Below are positions 1-7,234 of a stretch of DNA of 12,856 bases, piece after piece. The translations under genes were made by a program, and so were the position numbers. Origin of the DNA: an uncultured Eubacteriales bacterium (GTDB lineage: Bacteria > Bacillota_A > Clostridia > Oscillospirales > Oscillospiraceae); assembly GCA_949739085.1 (NCBI GenBank), contig CATIYU010000308.1, positions 1 through 12,856 of the forward strand, given 5' to 3'. Numbering within the stretch: position 1 is the stretch's first letter; every line of letters begins with the position of its first letter. The notes beneath the pieces are model-generated. The model had not been told where the DNA came from. It was given only the letters and a program-made list of their open reading frames with translations, and ran no database searches.

Positions 1-519
1 CAGCACCAGCATCACCAGGGCCAGCCGCCACTGGATGGTAAACATGATGGCAACAGCCCCCACCACCGTCACGCCGGAGATAAAGACGTCCTCCGGGCCG
101 TGGTGGGCCAGCTCCGTGATGTCGAAGAGCTCCGCCGTCATCCGGCTCATGAGGTGGCCGGTGCGGTTTTTGTCGTAGAAGCCGAAGGAGAGGGTTTGCA
201 GGTGGCTGAAGAGGTCCCGGCGGATATCCGCCTCCACCAGCACGCCGAAGGTGTGGCCCCAGTAGCAGACCACGTACTGCAGCCCGGACCGCAGCAGGTA
301 TGCCGCCAGCAGAAGGGCCACCACCACAAAAAAGGCCCGGTACTGGCTCTCCGGAATCAGCTCATAGAGGCACATCCGGGAGACGTAAGGAAAGGCCAGG
401 TCGATGAGGGAGATGAGCAGCGCGCAGGCCATGTCCAGGCCGAAGAGGTCCAGGTGGGGCCGGAAATAGCTGAGGAAAATGCGCAGAAGGCTCTGGTTCT
501 GGAAATCTCGTTTCTTCAT
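1..519 (-). CDS. ABC exporter, N-terminal membrane domain (partial, runs off the left edge)
   Basis: The 173 visible codons are the start of a type IV (ABCB-like) exporter: a short basic N-terminus (MKKRDFQNQ), then hydrophobic helices at about residues 28-50, 60-85 and 145-173. The intracellular coupling-loop region has the family-typical stretch TGHLMSRMTAELFDI near residues 120-135. The start is fixed by GGAGG about 8 bases upstream of ATG (517-519) and by a good promoter just behind it. The ATP-binding domain would lie left of base 1 and is not visible, so ATPase function rests on family resemblance. The gene diverges from the two-gene ABC exporter operon starting at 796. The substrate (drug, lipid or peptide) cannot be read from the sequence. 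Family assignment is fairly sure; whether it acts as a homodimer or with a downstream partner is unknown. Confidence 0.88.
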   Translation of the reverse strand, partial: MKKRDFQNQSLLRIFLSYFRPHLDLFGLDMACALLISLIDLAFPYVSRMCLYELIPESQYRAFFVVVALLLAAYLLRSGLQYVVCYWGHTFGVLVEADIRRDLFSHLQTLSFGFYDKNRTGHLMSRMTAELFDITELAHHGPEDVFISGVTVVGAVAIMFTIQWRLALVMLVL

Positions 520-554
520 GTCGTTCCTCCGTACCAATTCTCTTGTTGCCCTTC

Positions 555-583
555 ATTGTAACATATCCTCTTTTATGATGCAA
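555..583 (-). promoter_or_regulatory. Sigma-A promoter of the left-edge ABC exporter gene
   Basis: Read on the minus strand: -35 TTGCAT (578-583), a 17-base spacer, and -10 TACAAT (555-560). TG one base before the -10 makes it an extended -10. The predicted transcript start near 548 leaves a leader of roughly 30 bases before the ribosome site and ATG at 519. Confidence 0.7.
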
Positions 584-643
584 CGGACTATTTCTTTAAT
601 TTTTCCCCTTCCGGCCCCCGGAGCCGCCCCCCGCAATTCTTTT

Positions 644-665
644 TTGTAATGTAATTGTTATATTA
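644..665. promoter_or_regulatory. Candidate operator between the divergent ABC genes
   Basis: This AT-rich patch in a GC-rich genome contains an imperfect dyad: TAATGTAA (647-654), TTG, TTATATTA (658-665), matching at 7 of 8 pairs. It can also be read as two similar 11-base direct units, TTGTAATGTAA (644-654) and TTGTTATATTA (655-665), identical at 8 of 11 positions. It lies 6 bases upstream of the -35 of the plus-strand promoter. A related TTGTAACAT (556-564) overlaps the -10 of the minus-strand promoter. The position suits a repressor such as a MarR- or PadR-type protein, but no regulator gene is in view, so the role is inferred. Confidence 0.3.
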
Positions 666-671
666 TATCCC

Positions 672-699
672 TTGACTTCCCCCGCCAATTCTTTATAAT
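672..699 (+). promoter_or_regulatory. Sigma-A promoter of the two-gene ABC exporter operon
   Basis: -35 TTGACT (672-677), a 16-base spacer, and a perfect -10 TATAAT (694-699). The expected transcript start near 705-707 gives a leader of about 90 bases before ATG 796. It also argues against an in-frame GTG at 703 as the start codon, because that codon would sit at or before the transcript start. Confidence 0.78.
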
Positions 700-761
700 A
701 GAGTGCCGTATATAAAATTTTCCTGGCCGTACGTGGGGAAGGTGTTTGAGTTGCCGCCAGC

Positions 762-790
762 CTTGCGTCCCGCCGGGGCAAGTAGGAGGG
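762..790 (+). promoter_or_regulatory. Leader hairpin abutting the ribosome binding site
   Basis: CTTGC (762-766) pairs with GCAAG (778-782), and CCC (769-771) with GGG (775-777) inside it, giving an eight-pair hairpin with a two-base bulge. It ends one base before the ribosome site AGGAGGG (784-790). The site itself stays outside the stem, so the hairpin may only shape access. The ribosome site decides the start at ATG 796. Confidence 0.35.
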
Positions 791-795
791 ACAGT

Positions 796-2577
796 ATGGT
801 CTTCGGCAAACACATTAACAAGTACTATTTGAAGTATGCCGGCTGGCTGATTTTGGGCCTGGCCGCGCTGATCCTTGTGGACTACATGCAGTTGTTAGTC
901 CCCAACCTCTACCAGATGGTCATCAACGGCGTCAACGAGGGGTCCGTCCTGGTGGACGGCGCGGTGGTCCCCTTTGACATGGATTTCCTTCTGGACCGGA
1001 TCTGCATGCCCATGGTGTGGATTATCCTGGCAATGGTGTTTGGGCGGTTCCTGTGGCGGGTGTGCATCTTCGGCGCGGCCATCAAGGTGGAGACCGGCCT
1101 GCGCAACGAGATGTTCGACCACGCCAAGGACCTCTCCCGGCAGTTCTATCAGGAGAACAAGGTGGGCGGGCTCATGAGCCTTTTCACCAACGATCTGGAG
1201 ACCGTGCAGGACTGCTACGGCTCCGGGTTCCTGATGTTCTTCGACGCCCTTTTCCTGGGCGTCCTCTCCGTCCTCAAGATGTGGAAGATGGACCCGCTCA
1301 TGACCGGCCTCTCCATGATCCCCATGGCCCTGCTGCTGGCCTCCAGCATGGGGGTGGGCCAGTACATGAGCAAGAAATGGGACATCCGCCAGGAGGCGTT
1401 CTCCAAGCTCAGCGACTTCTCTCAGGAGAGCTTCTCCGGCGTGGCGGTCATCAAGGCATTTGTCAAGGAGGCCCGGGAGCTCATGGCCTTCAAGGAGCTC
1501 AACCGGGAGAACGAGAAGGCCAATGTGGACTTTACCCGCTCCGCCGTGCTGCTGCGGATTCTGGTGATGCTGTTCGTGGAGTCCGTCATCTGCATCATTC
1601 TGGGTTACGGCGGATATTTGGTCTACCTGGGCACCTTTAACGCCGGCCAGCTCATGGAGTTCATTGGCTACTTTAACGCCATCGTCTGGCCCATTATGGC
1701 GATCTCTGAGCTCATCGACATGACCAGCCGGGGCAAGGCGTCCCTCAAGCGCATCAGCAGCCTGCTGGACGCGGAGCAGGATGTGGCGGACCGGCCGGGC
1801 GTTCAGGAGCTGGGCCCTGTAAAGGGGAACATTGAGTTCCGGAACCTGACCTTCCGCTACCCCGACGGGGAGTACGACGCCCTGGAGAACGTGTCCTTCA
1901 CTATCAAGGCCGGAGAGAACGTGGGGCTTGTGGGCCGCACCGGCGCGGGCAAGACCACTGTAGTGGACCTGCTGCTGCGCACCTGCAACGTGCCCGACGG
2001 CACCGTCTTCCTGGACGGCCGCGACGTCAACGGCGTTCCCATCCGGGATGTGCGGCAGGCCGTGGCCTACGTGCCCCAGGATAACTTCCTCTTCAGCGAC
2101 ACCATCGCCAGGAACATCGGCTTCACTACCACCGCGCCCGACGCCGGCGCCGTGGCCGCGGCCGCAGCTCTGGCGGATGTGGACAGCGACATCCGGGGCT
2201 TCAGCGAGGGCTACGGCACCATCTTGGGCGAGCGGGGCGTCACGGTCTCCGGCGGCCAGAAGCAGCGTATCTCCATCGCCCGGGCCCTGATGAAGGACGC
2301 CCCCATCCTTATTCTCGACGACTCCGTGTCCGCTGTGGACACCAAGACCGAACGGGCCATCCTGGAGAACCTGCGCACCACCCGGGCGGGCCGTACCACC
2401 ATCCTTATCGCTCACCGCATTTCCACCATTGAGCAGATGGACCGCATCATCTTTATCGACGACGGCAAAATCGCCGCCACAGGCCGCCACAACGAGCTCT
2501 ACGCCACCTGCGGGGCGTACCGGCACATGGTGGACCTGCAAAAATTGGAGGAGGAGAGTGAACGCCACAATGCATGA
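796..2577 (+). CDS. Heterodimeric ABC exporter subunit with a degenerate Walker B (BmrC/TM287-like)
   Basis: This is a 593-residue half-transporter: about six membrane helices within residues 15-310, then an ATP-binding domain. Visible motifs are Walker A GRTGAGKT (380-387), a Q-loop in AYVPQDNFLF, signature VSGGQ (484-488), Walker B ILILDD with D508 and D509, and H-loop H540 in LIAHRIST. The residue after Walker B, normally a catalytic Glu, is Asp (D509). Such a substitution is well known in one subunit of heterodimeric exporters such as TM287/288 and BmrCD. ATG 796 is chosen because AGGAGGG sits 5 bases upstream and the promoter lies at 672-699; an in-frame GTG at 703 is rejected. The stop overlaps the start of the next gene, so the two subunits are translationally coupled and probably pair. 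Multidrug export is the usual role, but the substrate is not readable. Confidence 0.93.
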   Translation: MVFGKHINKYYLKYAGWLILGLAALILVDYMQLLVPNLYQMVINGVNEGSVLVDGAVVPFDMDFLLDRICMPMVWIILAMVFGRFLWRVCIFGAAIKVETGLRNEMFDHAKDLSRQFYQENKVGGLMSLFTNDLETVQDCYGSGFLMFFDALFLGVLSVLKMWKMDPLMTGLSMIPMALLLASSMGVGQYMSKKWDIRQEAFSKLSDFSQESFSGVAVIKAFVKEARELMAFKELNRENEKANVDFTRSAVLLRILVMLFVESVICIILGYGGYLVYLGTFNAGQLMEFIGYFNAIVWPIMAISELIDMTSRGKASLKRISSLLDAEQDVADRPGVQELGPVKGNIEFRNLTFRYPDGEYDALENVSFTIKAGENVGLVGRTGAGKTTVVDLLLRTCNVPDGTVFLDGRDVNGVPIRDVRQAVAYVPQDNFLFSDTIARNIGFTTTAPDAGAVAAAAALADVDSDIRGFSEGYGTILGERGVTVSGGQKQRISIARALMKDAPILILDDSVSAVDTKTERAILENLRTTRAGRTTILIAHRISTIEQMDRIIFIDDGKIAATGRHNELYATCGAYRHMVDLQKLEEESERHNA

Positions 2578-4462
2578 GTATTTGCCTGTCCTGATTGTGG
2601 GCGCGATTATCGGCGTATTTACCGTCGCGTTCATCGCCGCCTACATGGGCGTGAAAAACAAGAAGGAGGCTCTGGGCTTTGACCGGCACATCCCCGACGG
2701 GGAGATTATCCGCCGGCTGATGATCTACGCCCTGCCCTATGGCCGGGAGTTCCTGGCCGTGCTGGTGATTATGCTGGCCTCCATCGCCTACGACCTGGCC
2801 TCGCCGCTGATTGTGGGTAAGATCGAGGAGCTTATCAAGGACCGCTTCGAACCCAGCGCCCTGTTCCGGTGGGTGGCGGTCTACGCCGGAATTCTCATTG
2901 TGTCCATGGTCTGCACCTACTTGCAGTCCATTATCCTGCAAAAGACGGGGCAGAAGATTCTCTCCGCCCTGCGGCAGGACCTCTTTACCCACATTGAGAG
3001 TCTCTCCCACAACCAGCTGAACAAGATTCCTGTGGGCAAGCTGGTCACCCGCGTGGCCAACGACACCAACGCCATCTCCATGATGTTCACCAACATCCTG
3101 GTAAACATGGCCAAAAACGCCTTTATTGTGGTGGGCGTGCTGGTGGCCATGCTGATGCTCAACTACGCCCTAACCCTGATGGTTCTCTGTTTCGTACCCT
3201 TCCTGGTGCTCTTCACCGTCATTTTCCGCAAGTTTACCCGGAAGGTCTACCGGGTGGTGAAGGACCGCACCACGGATATCAACACCTACCTCTCCGAGAA
3301 CCTCTCCGGCATCAAGATCACCCAGATCTTCAACCAGGAGCAGCGGAAGATGGAGGAGTTTCTGGACAAGAGCAGCCGCCTGAAAAAGGCCAAGCAGGAC
3401 CAGATTTTCGTTTTCAGTATCTTCCGGCCCATGGTGTACATGCTCTACATCTCCTCTGTGCTCTGCCTTCTGTACCTGGGGGGCAAGGGCTACATCCGGG
3501 ACACCGTGTTCATGGGCCAGACCATGACCAGCGCCACCATCGTCTCCTTCTACCTCTATATCTCCAAGTTCTTCAACCCCATCCAGACCCTGGCGGAGCA
3601 GTTCAATCAGCTCCAGTCCGCCTTCGCCTCTGCGGAGAAGATCTTTACCGTCTTCGACATGGAGCCGGAGATCGTGGACGAAGCCGACGCCATTGATCTG
3701 GACGAGATCCGGGGGGAGATCGAGTTCCAGGACGTCTGGTTCGCCTACGTGCCCGGGGAGTGGGTGCTCAAGGGCGTATCCTTCCACGTGAGCCCCAAGC
3801 AGACCGTAGCCTTTGTGGGCTCTACCGGGTCCGGCAAAACTACCATTTTGTCCCTGATCTGCCGGAACTACGACATCCAGAAGGGCCGCATCCTCATTGA
3901 CGGCGTAGACATCAAGCACATTAAGATCTCCTCCCTGCGCAGGCACTTCGGCCAGATGCTCCAGGACGTGTTCCTCTTCTCCGGCACCATCCGGGGGAAC
4001 ATCGTGCTGCGGGAGGACACGTTCACAGACGAGCAGATCTGGAACGCCTGCCGTTACGTCAACGCGGATTCCTTCATCAACAAGTTTGAGAGCGGTCTGG
4101 ACGAACCCGTCCGGGAGCGGGGCAGCAACTTCTCCGCCGGGCAGCGGCAGCTTCTCAGCTTCGCCCGCACCATTATCCACCAGCCGGAGGTAATGATCCT
4201 GGACGAGGCCACCGCCAACATCGACACCGAGACGGAGATCCTAATTCAGGACTCCCTGGAGAAGATGAAGAGCATCGGCACCATGCTGATTGTGGCCCAC
4301 CGGCTGAGCACCATCCAGCACGCGGACAACATCATCGTCCTCTCCCACGGCGAAATTCTGGAGCAGGGCACCCACCAGGAGCTCCTGCACAAGAAGGGCC
4401 GGTACTACCAGCTCTATACCCTGCAATACAGCAAGCAGCAGCTCCAGGAGAAGGGCGCGTAA
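2558..4462 (+). CDS. Heterodimeric ABC exporter subunit with the catalytic Glu (BmrD/TM288-like)
   Basis: This second half-transporter has 634 residues. Motifs are Walker A GSTGSGKT (421-428), Q-loop GQMLQDVFLF, signature FSAGQ (525-529), Walker B VMILDE with catalytic E550, and H581 in IVAHRLST. The signature departs from LSGGQ, as is typical for the partner whose signature faces the degenerate site. Together with the Asp-containing Walker B of the upstream subunit this predicts one weak and one active ATP site. An extra hydrophobic helix (about residues 9-32, PVLIVGAIIGVFTVAF...) precedes the usual six. Two starts are possible. GTG 2558 has GGAGG 6 bases upstream; ATG 2570 (four codons on) has poorer spacing. 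I prefer GTG. Either way the gene overlaps the preceding stop. A strong terminator follows. Confidence 0.92.
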   Translation: MNATMHEYLPVLIVGAIIGVFTVAFIAAYMGVKNKKEALGFDRHIPDGEIIRRLMIYALPYGREFLAVLVIMLASIAYDLASPLIVGKIEELIKDRFEPSALFRWVAVYAGILIVSMVCTYLQSIILQKTGQKILSALRQDLFTHIESLSHNQLNKIPVGKLVTRVANDTNAISMMFTNILVNMAKNAFIVVGVLVAMLMLNYALTLMVLCFVPFLVLFTVIFRKFTRKVYRVVKDRTTDINTYLSENLSGIKITQIFNQEQRKMEEFLDKSSRLKKAKQDQIFVFSIFRPMVYMLYISSVLCLLYLGGKGYIRDTVFMGQTMTSATIVSFYLYISKFFNPIQTLAEQFNQLQSAFASAEKIFTVFDMEPEIVDEADAIDLDEIRGEIEFQDVWFAYVPGEWVLKGVSFHVSPKQTVAFVGSTGSGKTTILSLICRNYDIQKGRILIDGVDIKHIKISSLRRHFGQMLQDVFLFSGTIRGNIVLREDTFTDEQIWNACRYVNADSFINKFESGLDEPVRERGSNFSAGQRQLLSFARTIIHQPEVMILDEATANIDTETEILIQDSLEKMKSIGTMLIVAHRLSTIQHADNIIVLSHGEILEQGTHQELLHKKGRYYQLYTLQYSKQQLQEKGA

Positions 4463-4470
4463 TCAATCAG

Positions 4471-4509
4471 AAAACGGGGCCTCCGCATGGCGGAGGCCCC
4501 TCGTTTTTT
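4471..4509. terminator. Bidirectional intrinsic terminator between the ABC operon and pgi
   Basis: A perfect 11-pair stem, GGGGCCTCCGC (4476-4486) with GCGGAGGCCCC (4490-4500), has an ATG triloop. TCG and six T follow on the plus strand. On the minus strand the stem is followed by GTTTTCT, so it can also stop transcripts from pgi. The two operons converge here. Confidence 0.93.
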
Positions 4510-4524
4510 CTCTCTTACAAGCGC

Positions 4525-5847
4525 TTACTTGCCCAGCTTCGCCCGCAGGGCCGCGCCCATCTCCTCGTAGCCGGGCTTACCCAGCAGGGCGAACATGTTT
4601 TTCTTGTACGCCTCCACGCCGGGCTGGTCGAAGGGGTTCACCCCCAGCAGATAGCCGGAGAGGCCGCAGGCGTACTCAAAGAAATAGATGAGCTCGCCCA
4701 GGGTGTGAGCGTTGAGCGCATCCGTGCGGATAATCAGGTTGGGCACGCCGCCTTCCACATGGGCCAGCAGAGTGCCGTCCATGGCCTGGGTGGCGATGAA
4801 GTCCATGTCCTTGCCCGCCAGGAAGTTCAGGCCGTCGCCGTCTGCCTCGTCCCGGGGGACGCACAGCTGCGAGGCGCTCTTCCCAAAGCGGATCACGGTC
4901 TCAAACATGGTCCGCTCCCCCTCCTGGAGGTACTGGCCCATGGAGTGGAGGTCCGCTGTAAACTCCACGCTGGCGGGGAAGAGGCCCTTGCCCTCCTTGC
5001 CCTCGCTCTCGCCGTAGAGCTGTTTCCACCACTCGGTAAAGAACCGGACCCGGGGCTCGTAGGCCGCCAGGACCTCGATTTTCTTGCCCTGGCTGTATAG
5101 ATCGCTGCGGGCGGCGGCGTACTGCCAGGCGGGGTTGGCGGCCAGGTCCGCCTTCCGGCAGGTCTCCATCATCTCCGCCGCGCCGCCCATGAGCTGGTTC
5201 AGGTCCACCCCGGCCACGGCGATGGGCAGCAGGCCCCCGGCGGTGAGGACGCTGTAGCGCCCGCCCACGTCGTCGGGCACCACGAACGTCTCGTAGCCCT
5301 CGGCGTCCGCCAGGGACTTCAGGGCCCCACGGGCCTTATCGGTGGTGGCGTAGATGCGCTTGGCCGCGCCCTCCTTGCCGTACTTCTTCTCCAGCAGGCC
5401 CTTGAAGAACCGGAAAGCCACGGCGGGCTCGGTGGTGGTGCCGGACTTAGAGATGACGTTGACGGAGAAGTCGTCGCCGCCAATGAGGTCAATGATCTCC
5501 TGCAAGCTGTCGCCAGAGAGGCCGTTGCCGGAGAAGTAGATGTTGGGGGTATCCTTCTTTTTCAGGTTGTAGTTGTTGGAGCAGAGCATCTCAATGGCGG
5601 CCCGGGCGCCCAGATAGCTGCCGCCGATGCCGATGACCACCAGGGCCTTGCTGTCGGACTGGATCCTCTTCGCCGCGGCCTGGATGCGCTGATACTCCTC
5701 CTTGTCATAGTCCCGGGGCAGGTTCACCCAGCCCACGAAGTCGTTCCCCCGGCCGCTGGCCTCCTGGAGCCAGGTTTGGGCCTGCTGGAGGCCCTGGGTA
5801 TATTTCTCGGTTTGGACGCCTGCGCTGGCCAGATCAATGTGAAGCAT
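4525..5847 (-). CDS. pgi: Glucose-6-phosphate isomerase
   Basis: Interconverts glucose 6-phosphate and fructose 6-phosphate in cytosolic glycolysis and gluconeogenesis. The 440-residue length matches the short bacterial (Bacillus-type) enzymes rather than the roughly 550-residue E. coli form. Visible are the sugar-phosphate loop [12 protein letters not shown] (73-84), the phosphate-binding SKSGTTTEP (133-141), first signature [17 protein letters not shown] (192-208) and second signature [18 protein letters not shown] (398-415). E280 in YGESEGK, H301 in DLHSMGQ and K415 in VEAYKK stand where the family catalytic residues are expected, and spacing agrees. ATG 5847 has AGGAGG about 8 bases upstream. 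The gene lies 126 bases downstream of the flavodiiron gene on the same strand; only a weak -10-like TACTAT (5866-5871) is visible before it, so it may be partly read from upstream. It ends at the shared terminator at 4471-4509. Confidence 0.97.
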   Translation of the reverse strand: MLHIDLASAGVQTEKYTQGLQQAQTWLQEASGRGNDFVGWVNLPRDYDKEEYQRIQAAAKRIQSDSKALVVIGIGGSYLGARAAIEMLCSNNYNLKKKDTPNIYFSGNGLSGDSLQEIIDLIGGDDFSVNVISKSGTTTEPAVAFRFFKGLLEKKYGKEGAAKRIYATTDKARGALKSLADAEGYETFVVPDDVGGRYSVLTAGGLLPIAVAGVDLNQLMGGAAEMMETCRKADLAANPAWQYAAARSDLYSQGKKIEVLAAYEPRVRFFTEWWKQLYGESEGKEGKGLFPASVEFTADLHSMGQYLQEGERTMFETVIRFGKSASQLCVPRDEADGDGLNFLAGKDMDFIATQAMDGTLLAHVEGGVPNLIIRTDALNAHTLGELIYFFEYACGLSGYLLGVNPFDQPGVEAYKKNMFALLGKPGYEEMGAALRAKLGK

Positions 5848-5906
5848 GGAAATCTCCTCCTTAAAATAGTACAGAGTGGAAAGGTCTTCTGCTGTCAGGG
5901 TATAAT

Positions 5907-5959
5907 TTCCCCATCAGAGGTGGGGGAACTCACCGCTGCCATGTTTTGCGGCCTCCGCC
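5907..5959 (-). other. Inverted repeats between fprA and pgi
   Basis: TTCCCC (5907-5912) and GGGGAA (5923-5928) form a six-pair stem with a 10-base loop. Just upstream on the minus strand lies a second small GC hairpin (CGGC/GCCG, about 5950-5961). Neither is followed by a clear T run on the minus strand, so I do not call a terminator. They could be weak attenuation or RNA-processing structures, or nothing. Confidence 0.22.
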
Positions 5960-5973
5960 GGGACAAAAGAGCT

Positions 5974-7137
5974 TCATGCCAGCAGCTCGCCGGCGATTTT
6001 CTCCATAGCGGCCACGTCCGCTTCCTTCACCGCCCCCTGGATGGTGTGGACGCTCTCGCAGATGGTGATGTTCTTCATGGCCTCCAGATAGCTCCGCATA
6101 CACTTAGCGGCGGCGGGGGCCCGGGAGCCGTTCTCAATGAGGGCCACCCGGCGGTTCCGGTAGGTCTTGTCCCGCAGGTGGGCCATAAAGTGGTCCATGG
6201 CCGGGAAGAGGCCACCGTCGTAGGTGGCGCTCATGGCCACCAGCCTGCCGTAGCGGAAAGCCGCCTCCACCGCCTCGGCCTGGTCCTCCCGGCAGAGGTC
6301 GATGAGCTCCACCTTAGGGCACCCCTTCTCCGCCAGGATGTCCGCCATCTTTCTGGCGGCCTGGGCGGTGTTTCCGTGGATGGAGGCAAAGGCTACCACC
6401 GCGCCGTCAGTCTCCGGCTCATAGCTGCTCCAAAGACTGTACTTGTCCAGATAGTAGCCCAAATCCTCCTTCAGCACCGGGCCGTGGAGGGGGCAGATGG
6501 TCTGGATGTCCAGCCCCGCCGCCTTTTTCAGCAGGGCCTGGACCTGTGCGCCGTACTTGCCCACGATGTTGAAGTAGTAGCGCCGGGCCTCGCACAGCCA
6601 GGGCTCGTCCGTGCCCAGCGCACCAAACTTGCCAAAGCCGTCGGCGGAGAAGAGCACCTTCTCGCTGGATTCATAGCTTACCATGACCTCCGGCCAGTGG
6701 ACCATGGGGGCCATGACAAAGTTGAGGGTGTGCTCTCCCAGGCTGAGGGTATCCCCCTCCTTCACGGTGAGGGAGCGGGCGGCATAGTCCCCGGGGAAGA
6801 ACTTTTGCAGCATGGAGAAGGTCTTGGCGTTGCCCACCAGCACCATCTCCGGATATTTTTCCGCCAGCACGCCGGTGCTGCCCGCGTGGTCCGGCTCCAG
6901 GTGTTGGATCACCAGATAGTCCGGCTTGCGGCCCGCCAGAACCCGTTCCAGGTTCTCCAGCCACTCCGCTGTGCCCCGCTTGTCCACGGTGTCCATCACG
7001 GCCACCTTTTCGTCCAGAATCACGTAGGAGTTGTAGGAGACCCCGTTGGGCACCAGATACTGGCTCTCAAAGAGGTCAATGGTAGTGTCGTTGACGCCTA
7101 TATACCGAATGGCGTCGGAAATAACAATGTCATTCAT
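5974..7137 (-). CDS. fprA: A-type flavodiiron protein (O2/NO reductase)
   Basis: A 387-residue cytosolic protein with an N-terminal metallo-beta-lactamase-like domain (about 1-245) and a C-terminal flavodoxin domain (about 246-387). The di-iron site is visible: H79-x-E81-x-D83-H84 in QHLEPDHAGS, H147 in MVHWPE, D166 in SADGFGKFG and H218 in CPLHGP. The FMN-phosphate loop is SIHGNTAQAA (252-261). No rubredoxin or flavin-reductase tail is fused, so it belongs to the minimal class A proteins. These take electrons from rubredoxin or coenzyme F420 and reduce O2 to water or NO to N2O, protecting anaerobes. Neither partner is encoded nearby. The start ATG 7137 follows a modest AAAGGA site about 11 bases away. 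It has its own perfect consensus promoter overlapping the end of the upstream methylthiotransferase gene, implying strong transcription independent of it. Confidence 0.95.
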   Translation of the reverse strand: MNDIVISDAIRYIGVNDTTIDLFESQYLVPNGVSYNSYVILDEKVAVMDTVDKRGTAEWLENLERVLAGRKPDYLVIQHLEPDHAGSTGVLAEKYPEMVLVGNAKTFSMLQKFFPGDYAARSLTVKEGDTLSLGEHTLNFVMAPMVHWPEVMVSYESSEKVLFSADGFGKFGALGTDEPWLCEARRYYFNIVGKYGAQVQALLKKAAGLDIQTICPLHGPVLKEDLGYYLDKYSLWSSYEPETDGAVVAFASIHGNTAQAARKMADILAEKGCPKVELIDLCREDQAEAVEAAFRYGRLVAMSATYDGGLFPAMDHFMAHLRDKTYRNRRVALIENGSRAPAAAKCMRSYLEAMKNITICESVHTIQGAVKEADVAAMEKIAGELLA

Positions 7138-7162
7138 TGGTCTTGTATCCTTTCTTCCCTGC

Positions 7163-7193
7163 GCCGGAAAGGGAATATCTCCGGGCGTCCGGC
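7163..7193 (-). other. Inverted repeat in the fprA leader
   Basis: GCCGGA (7163-7168) and TCCGGC (7188-7193) form a six-pair stem with a 19-base loop inside the roughly 60-base leader of fprA. The loop holds another CCGGA-like copy on the minus strand, so two alternative pairings are possible. No T run follows. A role in RNA stability or an operator is possible but unproven. Confidence 0.3.
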
Positions 7194-7205
7194 AATTTCT
7201 CCCTT

Positions 7206-7234
7206 ATTATAATGAGCGGGAGGGGCGTTGTCAA
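7206..7234 (-). promoter_or_regulatory. Perfect consensus sigma-A promoter of fprA
   Basis: On the minus strand -35 is TTGACA (7229-7234), the spacer is exactly 17 bases and -10 is TATAAT (7206-7211), a full match to consensus. The TGA stop of the upstream methylthiotransferase gene (7231-7233) lies inside the -35. Predicted start near 7199. Such strength suggests fprA is highly expressed unless a repressor blocks it. Confidence 0.88.

Noticed and set aside
703..795. In-frame upstream extension of the first ABC subunit from a GTG at 703
   Set aside because: The GTG sits at or before the predicted transcript start, while ATG 796 has a strong ribosome site. The added residues do not look like an exporter N-terminus.
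2429..2557. In-frame upstream extension of the second ABC subunit into the end of the first
   Set aside because: The extra residues are only the other frame of the first gene, and a strong ribosome site precedes GTG 2558.
895..2634. A 579-codon open frame on the minus strand opposite the first ABC subunit
   Set aside because: The plus strand encodes an unmistakable ABC exporter with all motifs. The antisense frame is a by-product of GC-rich codon use and resembles no family I know.
3170..4180. A 336-codon open frame on the minus strand opposite the second ABC subunit
   Set aside because: It lies antisense to conserved ATP-binding motifs, has low-complexity composition and has no matching ribosome site that I can support.
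5901..5906. TATAAT on the plus strand between pgi and fprA
   Set aside because: There is no fitting -35 and no plus-strand gene follows.
5950..5970. GC-rich hairpin after fprA as a terminator
   Set aside because: On the minus strand it is followed by an A run, not a T run, so it does not fit an intrinsic terminator.
5776..7212. A 478-codon open frame on the plus strand across the start of pgi and all of fprA
   Set aside because: It is antisense to two clear enzymes and is rich in His, Val and Gly as expected for a shadow frame.
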